Shown here: positions 33,668 through 44,693 of the stretch, one piece after another
Numbering within the stretch: position 1 is the stretch's first letter
Layout: each line of letters starts with the position of its first letter
Assembly: GCA_030737835.1 (NCBI GenBank)
Contig: JAUJYN010000014.1
Coordinates: 2,758,259 to 2,822,258, forward strand
Origin: Acorus gramineus
Lineage: Eukaryota; Streptophyta; Magnoliopsida; Acorales; Acoraceae
Reading direction: 5' to 3'
Length of the DNA: 64,000 nucleotides
The notes under the pieces: generated by a model
The model's database searches: none
Seen by the model: only the letters and a program-made list of their open reading frames with translations
Told to the model about the DNA's origin: nothing
Made by a program: the position numbers and the translations under genes

Positions 33668-36192
33668 TGTCATGCCCCAGGGCGGCCGTCCCCGGGACGC
33701 GGCAAGTGTATATATGATATCAGCAATCTAAACAGGAGGTAAATAATATACTCGAAACAACATCAACAATGACAACACAGACAACAATGAGGCTGACATG
33801 ATATATACACAAATAGCAGAAGCTAAAAGACTGAATCTGTAATTCAAAAACATATTACAGACTCGATACATAATCAACTGTCCTGTGAGAGCCAATATAT
33901 ATAAAGACATCCAAATATAATACAAACGCGCGCTCAAGCACGGAATACAATACATACAAGCAAAGGGGGATGCTGAATGGCCTCTCACAAGAAGAACGTG
34001 ACACTGCTCCGCTACTGCTGACGTGCCTCAGGGAGCTCCTCCTGCGGATCCGACTCAGATATCACTGGAGAAAAATATATGCGAGGGGTGAGCCACACGC
34101 TCAGTGAATAGCACAACCCATGCATCACAATTCATATTAACCTCAAATCAATCATAGCCTCTAAGTGGCAACAACTACACAAACCAGTGGGTCGCTCATC
34201 GCCAACCCACTACACCCTCACCCTCACCCTCAAACTGGTGACATGGTCTTTTGGGACTGACTAGGCTGTTAATCACCCTTGGTCCACCGATAGCCTCTCC
34301 TCCACACCGTAGCTCGCCTGGTCTACTCCCACGATTCAGCACAGTCCGAAACCAAATCAGGAGGTGCCTACTGATGGGAGCCCTCTGTCAGGACGGCCTG
34401 TCTAACGCTGAGGAGTCCCTACACGGATCCAATGAAGGGAAGAGAAACAGCCTACCCACACGGATATGATCCACTTGGATCCGCCGACACCGATCTCAAC
34501 TCTACAAATGTCATGAATTCTTCAAAATTCCTCCAGGGCGCATAACTAAGATGCGGGGAAGCATATATTATAACCACAAGGTTATAATATTCTCTAAGGC
34601 ATGTTAATAACAATAACTCACATTTGATTTAAATAAATTAAACTAAAAGGGACGCATGCGTAGGTCGAGGCTTCCCTAGCATGAAAACATGGTATCAGGA
34701 TGCTTGGGCCTTTACACATATCATAAGGGTGCATATCCCTAACATGCAAGGCCTAGGGTGGCATGGATACTACATAATAATCATGCATGCATAGTTTACA
34801 ATTAATACTATCTAATATGCAATTATGGTGCCTCAGGGGAGGGCAATGCACGCCTAAGTGCATCGAACGCCTCCCAACTGGGTTGGGTTGTCCCACTCAC
34901 CAATACCCGGGTCATCTTGTGATCGCCTGTCAAGATCTGCAAGACATGGGAAACCAAAACGGTGAGTAAAATACACAAATACGCAAGAAATACTCTAAAA
35001 ATACCCAACATTCGGACAAGCATGAATACGGCCCGTACGCACGCGAGTCCGAGTGCCCCGATACACTCCCGCACCCCCGGGCAGCCATGCGCACGGCCAC
35101 CCGCATGCACGTGCACGGGTGCGCACGCACGCACGCAGCCCCGCGCCCTGGGCGCACTGCCGCGCCCCTGCCCGCACGCCCAGACATGCCGCACGCTAGC
35201 ACGCACGCTCGTGCGTGCCCGCGCGCACCGCGCGTCTAGCCCCGGGTGCACCCGCGTGCACTGCGCCCCAGCGCAGCACCTCGCGCGTACACCCGCACAC
35301 ACTGGGCCCTAGCGCAGTACCCCCAACCCCCTAACCACCATGCATGCCATGCATACCCATATGCAACCCTAAACAAGCATCTACACAAGAAAAAGGAAGG
35401 AAGAACGCTCACCCAAGGGAGGAAAGGAAAGGAGGGATCTTCGGGTGCTCTTCGCGCACCGATTTGCCACCACCAAAGCCACCACTACCAAGACCTCCCT
35501 CAGCCCTGAAGGTGGCTGAAAACAGAGGTAAAAAGGGGCTATGTGAGGAGGAAAAACAAAGGGGAATGTGAATCCGAGACCATGGAAAGATAGATCGGGT
35601 CCTCACCTTCCTTTTCTCCTTCTAGGGTTTCTTCTTTCAAGCACCCTAGCTAGATCAAATAGTGGATTTAAAGAGAAGGTGAGAGAGCTTGAGAGAGGTG
35701 GAGAAGAAGATGAATAGGGGGGAGACACTATGCTTGGGCGTGGACCTCTTTAAGTCACCACACACACACCACACACACTCACACACTCACCACTTAGGAC
35801 TAATTAGGTTAAGCTAGGTTTAGTTAGGTTTAGGTGCACTTTGACCTTAGTCAACCCAACCACACTAGAAAACAAAACCAATTGACCAAGTCAAGGGTCA
35901 ACATCCACCAAGTCAAGTCTCCCAATGACTTTTCGCTTGGTCAAAACCCGGATACGATTCGAAACTGTGAAATTCTGAAACGTTACCGGAATTCGATGAA
36001 ATTTTCGTGAGTGGCTTGAAATGGCACCAGGACACATAATATGCAGTTAGATTTTCAATCGGAGTCCTCAAGCTCAGGATGATAGCTAAAAGTCTGAAAT
36101 TTTAGCGGTTCCGATCGAAAAAAGAAAAAGTTGAAAAACTGCCAGAATGCTCTAATGGTAACCAGAAGGATAAAAGTGACACATATATAACA
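33668..36192 (-). mobile_element. LTR E: 5' LTR of Element 1 (2525 bp)
   Basis: It begins TGTCATGCCCCAGGGCGG and ends GTGACACATATATAACA, followed by AGAAG (TSD). It pairs with LTR D. Its GC-rich core is shortened: a segment of roughly 200 bp present in D between two CCCCC runs is missing near 35317-35325, consistent with a deletion between short repeats. It lacks the 110-130 bp block. Confidence 0.95.
34901..34936 (-). other. 36-nt micro-exon candidate in LTR E
   Basis: Minus strand, bounded by GTCTTGCAG and GTGAGTGGG; CTCACC upstream. Confidence 0.5.
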
Positions 36193-39100
36193 AGAAGTGG
36201 TTTGATTCTTTCTTTTGTTGTAGTAAAAGATGCTTACGCACCTCCTGTGATCAGAGAGAGTGGAAATCAGGTTGATGCTGAAATGACCAGTCTTTATTAA
36301 AGTTTATCCGTTTTCAATCTCTCGGTAAAAGGGAAAGATGGTTGAAGACAAAAAACACAGTGTTTATTAAAGTTTTTTAGCTCAAGTATCGTAGGGATTT
36401 CTTGTTTCATCCAAAATCCTCGGGGAATTAGAAAATCAGTTTGAGATTGGTTATGAAGGGATTTTGTGTTGAAGACAAAAAACACGGGCCCATGTGAGAA
36501 TGACTCTTCGAGGTGCATAGCAGAGTGGTAGGACGATTTTTACAGGTTTTCATACACAAATGAAGTTCTTTCATTCAATTTTAAAACCACCTGGAAACCA
36601 TCCTTACAAAGCTCGCTATCTAATTATGAAGATTCTCGTTCCTCGCTTGCTTCTCTTCTGCATGTAAAGATAATAGGGAGTTTATCTCTCCTCACTTGGG
36701 TCGCTTCGCTTCTTCTGCACGCTACACTCCTCCTCCTTTCCTAAAACCCTCGTTAATTTAACCTTCGAAAGTATTGACTCACAAAGATCGTCTATGTTCG
36801 CCTCTTTTCCACGGCGCTTTGTTCGTTTACAGAGGCTTTTTTCACCTCTGCCATATAAAGCACGCTCTTAACTCATTCATTCCTCCAACTCTGCTCTCCC
36901 GCTACGCATCAATCTTTGTTTTCGAACTTGTTTTGCTAATCAAAATGTTGTTTATAGCTGTTCACGCTTTCCTCTTTAACTGGGATCGCCTTCCAAATAC
37001 CTCGATTTATGCTTGATTCTGGACGATCAAAGTGAGTTTCTTTTTCGCTTTTCCCACTCGTACAAAGGGTGATACTCCAGCTCCGTTCCCTCCGTCTCAG
37101 TACTAACTTATATCGCTTAGCGCCTGTGAATGCTACTTCCTCGCACTGAACAACCAACTTGAATTCAATGCTAATTCCCTTACCTTTCTTAGTGCATGTA
37201 TTACCTCTACGGTCTTGTTCTTTGTTCATTTGAATTGTTCCTTAGTCACCCTCTGTCTCTATCTTGATCTCTGTCTGAATAATTCTATCTTTGTTTGACA
37301 TGTCCAGCTTAAGTTTCAGAAGATGATGCAGCGACTCCACCTCTTCCTCTTGGTCCTTATGTCGATGCGCATTTCTCTTTTCGTTGCTTTATCGGTGTTT
37401 TACTCTTTTTTTTTTTTTCTGTTGCTTAATGTGGTCTTTATTCCTCTCATCAGCGGTGCGGGGTGCTGAAAAAAGTCGTATGTAGAATGAATCCATCATA
37501 CAGTATATAGTAACTAATGGTAAATGTATCTATCTTTTTCCCTGGCTTCAAAGAAATACACAAGACTTGATTGATCGATTGCTTAAAGTGGGTAATTGAT
37601 CGGGATCAATTGCCTGATATAAGCGTAGGTACGCTGTCTTCGCGCTAGTAATAACAACCAACCCTCGATTCTTCCTTCCCTCTGGTCGCCTTCGTTTCGA
37701 TACTGAAGGTCTAACCACTCGTTAGTTCCTTGGCTAGATGATTGGGGAACAGAACAAACTCACCGGAATGAACACTCCTTTCCCTGAGCATAGACAGGAG
37801 AAAGAAAGTAGGCTTTTTGGAAGTTTAGAAAGCACTCCTGACTAAAGCCAGACAGATCATCATTGGCCAACAAAAGAAGGAGGAGATTTTGTACCCGAAG
37901 ACGAAAGTAGGAGACCAGAGTAACTACTTGGAGTGGAGTGGAGAACAGATGGAACGAGTGTGTATCGACCGAAGAGCGAAACTTTGCACTTCTTTGCACG
38001 GGCGCCTGAACGCGGATCGATCTTCGAAAACACATCAGCACCCTCGTCATAAATTCGAGTAAAATCGCATCACGACGATAAGAACCAAGAAGCGAAGAGG
38101 TGACGGAGAGTACAGAACAAGATAGACAAGCAATATAAATTGTGTCTATCGAACTTACTTTATTGATTAACAAAAAAAGGAAAGGCTATGGATTGAATTT
38201 TCTTACTGAGTTTCAAACTTGATTAATGGACGAAGAAGGCAAGACGAGTCAAATGCATCTTCTGCTCCTATGAACATCTTATTCCCAATTTTTGGATAGA
38301 AGTTAGACGTTTAGGCCAGTTACCTTGAAAAAGTTTAGGGAGGAGTCATTCGGGTCCATACATAAAATTAGAAAACACCGACTGACAGACAAAGATTCGC
38401 ATAGTATAACGCGATAATCCAAGTCAATGAATGGGAAGGTAGGTGGCATTCAAGAAAGCAGGCCAATTCCTTTCTCGTGTTGAAGACCATCAGAAGCAAG
38501 ACGTGAGACTTATGCTAGTTTCGTGAATAACTGAATATGAGAAAGATCGACCATTGACCCAAAAACCAAGCCTTTTCTTTTTATTATTTCTTTATATGCG
38601 GAAGCTCGTCTCTCGTACGTTCAGTGCGGTGGATAGGTAGGTGAGACGAAAACAGAGTTCCTAGTTCTGTGAAGACAAAGGCATTTCATTACTTTTTTTG
38701 TTCTTTCCCCGTCTACACTAAAAGAACTGCACTCATTTCCTGCTTCTCGCTCCGCGCCTTCCTGTATATTTATATCACCTAAGGTGCGTAGCAAACTCGC
38801 TTATAGAAGAGGATTTCTGATCAAAGCAATTTTCTAGATGGAGAAAGGACTGAAGAATGAAATACGTATTAGCGTCATAAGGGTATGATATTTGGGAATG
38901 CATCGATAAGAGAGAGAAAACATTGCTCATCGATCAGATACATACATATACAAGTACGCAGCGTTGTTGCTTAACCTAAAGAAAAGAAGACTTCTCCCTC
39001 CAAACTTAACGAACTCATCAAAGTGACGCACGACGAGTGGAAAGTGACCGTGATATGCTTCTACATGGTGCTGAAATAAGGGGAATGTATCAGACTACTT

Positions 39101-40336
39101 GACCCACTACTGGATTGATGGTTCGAATAGGTGAATATGGATGGTCTGTCTTATTAGGCCACTGCCTGAAACTCGTGTGCTTTTGTATTTTTACCCGTTC
39201 TCAGTTACTATGAATAGGACTTATTATCTTGCTTTTTCAGTCTTTTTTTCTTCGTAAATAAATTAGGCTTCTTTCTTTGTCCAGTGAATCCACTGACTGA
39301 GTTCGCTATTTTGCCATGGTTATCGAGTTTGATTTAATCAGGCTATCATCACCAACGTTCTCGCTTCCCCACTCGTGGGCTTCGTTTCTACAACTTGACT
39401 CCCCTTAACACCGGAGTCTATTTTCGAGAAGGGCGAGAGCAGTGAGGCTCAGCGGGCGGATTCATATCGAATGAATCGAATTATACACGTCGAATCACTA
39501 CTTTTTTTTTCACTATTAATATAGTAGATTAATGTAGATTTGGACTTCTATATCGAAGATAGTAGAAGCAAGTACGGCTCAAAAGCCCAATGTGCGCCAC
39601 AAGGCGAACAACGGTCTAGTTTTTCCGGACTTATACTTTTTTACGAAACGAAAAACGGGGGTGACAAAAGCGGACGTTAAAGAGGCGCTCAATCGCTACA
39701 CTAAGTTGGGCAATCCTCGCTCTACAACTTCACTTCTTCGGCCTCAACTAACGGATAAAAGCAAAGATATATTATTGAATGATATTGGCCTAGGGGATGT
39801 TAGTAAGACAAATGATAAATGAATAGAACACCTTGATTAGGATAGAGGTTGAGCAAGATAAAGGTATGGTATATCTTCTTTGGTAACTATAGTGAGAGTG
39901 GAAGTACAGTGTTTGGTTGAGAATGCTTCCATTGTTGTTCTAATTACAATAGTTAGAGTCGTTGTTGTCTTCACTGCGCTTTACACATTTATATCGCTTT
40001 TCCTGCATCTTTCTTCTTTATGTCGTCGTTGGCCTCGGCTGCTTGTTCTTCTCTTACCTAAAACTTCCTCCACTGAAGTTCCATCACCTAACTTCGAGAG
40101 CCATGCTTCCTTCTTTCCGTGTAAAAAATACATAGAACAAAGAGAAAGAGCTCCGTTACTCTTCCAGGTAGAAGGAGCAGACCCTGGTCATCGATATTTG
40201 GAATTGATAAAGTTTCTCTTTTCCCGTTCATCCCCCTTGATGGAGACTGTTGAGAATTTCTTTTTGTATCTTTCGTATGGACCCACTATTTTAACTAATT
40301 TATCTGGTTTTAAAATGCATCAGTCTAGGTTTACTT
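36193..40336. other. Organelle-like DNA, piece 3 of 5 (4.1 kb)
   Basis: It continues piece 2 after AGAAG and ends at the CTT duplication (40334-40336) of the CACTA element. Open frames of 60-160 codons occur: 39592-39822 (+), 39880-40371 (+; the last part runs into CACTA sequence) and 37760-38173 (-). None resembles a known mitochondrial or nuclear protein. The composition and the absence of repeats match plant mitochondrial spacer DNA, but this is inference. Confidence 0.45.
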
Positions 40337-40365
40337 CACTACAAGAAAAACCATTTTTTGCGACG
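40337..40365 (+). repeat. CACTA left terminal inverted repeat
   Basis: 29 bp; inverse copy at 51567-51595 with one mismatch at position 19. Confidence 0.96.
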
Positions 40366-40680
40366 GTTTGAAACCGTCGCAAATAGCCTATATAACCGTC
40401 GCAAATACCCTTTTGCGACGGTTCTGCGACGGTTTGGGTTCCGTCGTACCAAACGGCGTCGCAAAAGAATAGCAGCGGTTTTTAGCCGTCGCAAATATCT
40501 TTTATAGCGGTTTTGCTACCGTCGCAAATAATCCGTCGCAAATACTTCCTTTTTTACTATAGTAGTGTAAACTACATGTTTTGCGACGGATAAACTAGCT
40601 GTCGCAAAAAACATTTTTTTTTTATTTTTTGACTTTTGCGACAGAGACTTAAACCGTCGCAAATAATGTTTTTATTTTTT
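40366..40680. repeat. CACTA left subterminal repeat array
   Basis: More than ten GCGACGG or CCGTCGC words in both orientations, often as AACCGTCGCAAATA, occur here. In the CACTA family such arrays bind the TNPA-type protein and are needed for transposition; here that role is inferred. Confidence 0.85.
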
Positions 40681-41049
40681 TTATTTTTATTTGAGATTTT
40701 AGAAAGACATGCAATAGATCCCATAAGATCAAAAATAAAAATAAATATTTTACTAAGCCTGTAGATGGCTTCTCTTGATAAGTGTCTTGCAGACAACTTA
40801 GATTGTCTTAGACATAGTAATTTGGTGTATTTATGTGGTGATTTAACATAAAGAACACACATACCATAAACTTTAAACAAAAAGAACTGCTATTAGAAGA
40901 TGTTTCTGACTGATCAGCCAGTTTACTAAACATGATCATTTTTACACATAAAAATAAGAGAAGTGAGGGAGTGGCAACGCAATTGCTAAATTTAACCAAG
41001 ACTTCAAATACAAATTTCAAATCAACTGTTCAATTTCAATGAAACCGGA

Positions 41050-41365
41050 TACATACAGCTATCCTTTTGCTGATTTAAGCCACCCTCAGCATGTATGAAT
41101 ATGGATTGTGCTCCCAATAAGGTAATTCAAATTGTCTCGACGTTCTGCGCATGGCTTCCATGAAGTTGTAGCCGAATAGGGATTCTCCCAAAGTGATGGT
41201 TCCTCTTTAACCTGTTTACAAAAAAATATATATCTTGAATCATAACAGACAAAAAATGCATAAGGTAGCATATCAACACAAAACTTGTTCTTCTGAAAGA
41301 AAGGTTATACTTACACATGGACACCGAAGGATGATCCCATCTTTGTGACAAAGATATGGTCCATT
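41050..41365 (-). pseudogene. Captured exon fragments of a plant O-fucosyltransferase-like gene
   Basis: On the minus strand a 51-nt exon (41315-41365; NGPYLCHKDGIILRCPC) with AG and GTAAGT borders is followed by an intron. A second exon, from 41211, encodes VKEEPSLWENPY and then WKPCAERR. After a 28-bp patch (41104-41131), coding similarity resumes with IFIHAEGGLNQQ (about 41103-41056), the conserved entry to the plant O-FucT domain. There is a 1-nt frame slip (CAAAAGG) near its end, where a GTATGT donor-like site follows. Introns are retained, so this was captured as DNA, not through RNA. It lies 3' of the TNPA-like gene in the same orientation. Family assignment is from motif memory. Confidence 0.72.
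41104..41131 (-). repeat. 28-bp patch identical to part of TNP2 exon 1
   Basis: The 28 bases are the same as 46640-46667 in TNP2 and replace a stretch of the captured O-FucT exon. This looks like template-copied filler DNA from break repair. Confidence 0.85.
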
Positions 41366-42782
41366 CTACATTAAAATGAAGGAAAATCAATGTCTATTTA
41401 AATAAAAAAAAAGATGCAGGCACACAATGATAAGATGTCAAAGATATATAGTTTTTCCTGCCTTCAGTAACTTGCACCTTGTCAATTTTTAGATGGTGTG
41501 GTTGCAAAAGCCCATACAATGATCAGATGCCAAAAGAATAGCAAAAAAAATGTCAATGTGTGGAAATAAGGAAATATCTATTTCATTCACTACACAAATA
41601 TCTTAAGAAGACAGATTGCCAGGTCCCATAATTGGTAAAGGCAGAATCTTGTGATTCTTACTAAGCATTTTTTTAAACAAGCATAATGCATGACTTTTCT
41701 TAATAGAAATAGATTTGAGAGTCTTAGACTTCAACAGAAACAACTGTACATGTAGATATAGAAGCAAATTTAAATAGTAAATCATGGCTTAATGAGGTAA
41801 CAAACACCGCAACATGCACATGTTTAACATGCACATGTTTAAAAGAAACTAACATAAAAAGCTTTTCATGATTTCATCCAAACAGTTTACTTTGCAGATT
41901 ATTATCCAAGATCACATCAAATCAAGGTGCCTTCCTCACAATTTTTCCAGAGCTCTCATGCTAAACTCTTCTCCCTTTCATGCCCACATCTCACTTCATA
42001 TATCACAAAACACATGCTATCTTTAGTCAATTTCAGATCAATTAATCCCACATGAAGCTAAACACTGAAAGCTTGCACACCCCGTGCATTCCCAAGACTG
42101 TCTCTTCCCAATTTCCATTTCCCCACATTCCCAAGTCTAAAATTTATGTATTTTATTTGCAAACTAACTACACAAGAAACCGATGTACAATCCAGTGGCA
42201 ATCTCAACTACTATAAAAGATCTCTTAGGTGTTAGACAAGCTATTAATTTCCAAAAATCAACAGACTTAATTTGCAGTGACTTTGACAGAAATGGGATGC
42301 TATAAAAGAAAGCAGCAATCAATTGGGGAAAAATGACACATCTCAGATTTCGCTTACAATTTCGCACCCTGATTAAAAAGAAAATCTCAGGATAACTCAA
42401 TTTCCAAAAATGTATGCATGAAACCCCACTCTGACAACCATAACCACCTTTACAGCACATCCAACAATCCAGGTTCCTAGCCAAGTCTTAAACCAACTAA
42501 TTTTAACGGTACCCAGTAACAAAAGTTTGTTTAATGTGTTACTATATTCCAAAAAACAACATTTCCAGACCATAGTCATAAAGTTCAAATATGGCAGATA
42601 TTTAGCAAAGATTATGAAAATGTTATAAGTGACCCAACCTAAATACAAAAAATGTATTTACTGCTCCATCCAAAACATGAGTCTATTGGTTTGATGTTTT
42701 AATGATATGCTTCATGGGAGTGATACTGAAACTAGAGAAAAAACTTACTATATCAAAATCTTTACAATGCTAACTCGACCGA
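41366..42782. other. CACTA internal DNA, no gene recognised
   Basis: AT-rich sequence between the captured fragment and the TNPA-like gene. A minus-strand frame at 42164-42484 has no recognisable motif. More captured exons may be hidden (for example around 41460-41520), but none could be supported. Confidence 0.4.
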
Positions 42783-44557
42783 TCAAGGAGATTGTGGACG
42801 ATGCGAACTACATGCATCGGGAACCTACAAACAAAATTATCATATGTTATAATATTTATAAATAATAACAAATACATAGCGGTATATGTAATAGTTTACC
42901 TGTCCACTAGTAGAAGGGTTTGTTGTCGCCACACGTGGACACTCCATGTGAGCTCGTACTGCTACTAGTACAGCAGTTTGCAACTCACTATGCATCTCTT
43001 CTCTTAACTGATTACGCACCTCCTCTCGAATCTCCTCTCGAATCTCCTTACGAATCTCCTCACGCATCCTATCCAATAATTCTTGAGAAGGCCTCGATGA
43101 TATATGTGGTCGACCAAATATGTCTGTCGGGGAGGGACCAAAACCAAATGTTCGTACACGACCATGTCCATCAGGTCCCATCACTGAAGTGAAAACTCTC
43201 TCTCGAATAGCTTGTGTTTGTTCGGGCTCTGGCACATCAGAAAGTCGATGTTCCATCTGAGACTGCAAAACATATTTACATACATTGTGTTAGAATTATG
43301 AGTATAAAAAAACTACAATTTGAATATCATATTTTGTTACAAGATAGAGATTTCCTAATATACACTTACAATGACCTCCGCTGTTTCTTCATCAGGTGCA
43401 CGACCACTCTTGTCTTGACGTGATTTACAAACACACTCATTCGATCTGTAGCCTCCCCTTTGCTAGCCAACTATTGCAAGGATATAAAATACACAATTAA
43501 CTAATTTAAATATCTATAATAATAAATTATTAAGTAAACTCACAAATTACCTCCCTACGTAGCTCTGCAAATGATGTCCTTCCAGTCCTATGGAGCAAGC
43601 CTTGTTGTTCACGGTTTCTTTTATTTTTATCCGCTAACACCTAAAATACAAGTAAAAAATTGTCATGAGCATCAATTAATCAATTTGAAATTTAAGGATG
43701 ATGTAAGAAAAGTGCATACGGCAGCTTCGTTAGATCCCCAATACTGAACCAATATATTCCACTGATTGGATTCTACCTGGGTGGAACATTCTTTATTCTC
43801 TCTTCATTCGTCTTATATGCGTTGAAGTATTTACTCTTGAGACGTCCTTTCCAATCTTTCCAATATTTTCCAACAGACCGCAAACAGTTCTCTTTATATT
43901 CAGCTGGAGCATTAGTATTATCCTACAATGATAATTCAATATATAAATTAGTTATACCTTGACATCTCTCCAAATAAATTCATTAGAAAAATATACATAA
44001 CATAAACTTATACCTCGACATCTCTCCAAATATCATCTAATACATCTTCTGGCATATCGCTCCATGATACATACGTCAAAGGTACTCTATGGCTATCCCG
44101 GGCTATATAGCCAAGTTGGGATGTCAACTTCGTCGCGTTTAGACCAATCGGTTGCATCATCTCGTTAAAGTTTATATGTAGCTTCTCCCCTGTACCCCAT
44201 ATGGACAAAGATCGAGCTGAACCTCGACCTTTCCTGTTGTTGCTTGTGCCACACATGCTAGCTCCTTATGTATAGTATTAAAATAAAAATTGATTTTAGA
44301 GATAATACACAAAAAAATTAAAGCATAAATGTAATAGGACTAAGAGTAAAACCTGAATCATTTGAAAGTGGTGTAGAAACGGTGGCCTGTGAAGTAGCTT
44401 GAGACGATTGTCTATGGGACTGGGACAGACGCTCTGAATGAGATTGTCTATGAGGTGGAAGCTGTAAAGAAGGTTGTGAGTGCGGGCGTGACTGTGGCTC
44501 GGAGGTAGAATGCAACCTCTCAGACATAGATATACCATGTCCTCTCTTCCTCATCAT
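42783..44557 (-). pseudogene. CACTA second gene, TNPA-like (plant transposase_24 family), one apparent frameshift
   Basis: Seven exons with consistent borders can be traced on the minus strand: 44353-44557, 44014-44264, 43720-43922, 43551-43640, 43370-43462, 42900-43262 and 42783-42824, about 415 codons. Features in order: a Ser/Gln/His-rich N-terminus; a conserved core with LGYIARDSHRVPLTYVSW, YKENCLRSVGKYWKDWKG and QWNILVQYWGS; then RTGRTSFAELR; then a charged (RE)n helix (REEIRKEIREEIREEVRNQL). All phases agree except inside exon 3, where the frame shifts by one between about 43770 and 43790 (summed exon length is one short of a multiple of three). In En/Spm the matching protein binds the subterminal repeats. 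The start was chosen as the first Met (44557) of an open exon. Confidence 0.75.
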
Positions 44558-44693
44558 TATTCACCTGTTAAAAAAATATATTATAGCTGAGACAATAATA
44601 TATATGTAAACAAAAAAAAATTAAATGTAATCAAATGTCATCACATTTAGTATATAAGTGAAAACATACATTATTTAGAAAAATTAAATGTGG

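Larger units (their letters stand above)
18362..36197 (-). mobile_element. Element 1: minus-strand Ty3/gypsy retrotransposon with nested insertions, TSD AGAAG
   Basis: The outer limits are LTR D (left) and LTR E (right), bounded by AGAAG at 18362-18366 and 36193-36197. Reading right to left: 5' LTR E, primer-binding site, gag, protease, RT and part of RNase H. The pol is interrupted first by solo LTR I (26994-30597) and then by plus-strand insertions H and J. The rest of pol and the end of LTR D were removed by a deletion with its junction near 20694-20700. By eye LTRs D and E differ at roughly a dozen of their first 230 aligned positions, so insertion was not very recent. Confidence 0.92.

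Noticed and set aside
39592..40371. Possible mitochondrial genes at 39592-39822 and 39880-40371
   Set aside because: No recognised motif, and the second frame runs into the CACTA terminus, so its C-terminus is artificial. Not annotated as genes.
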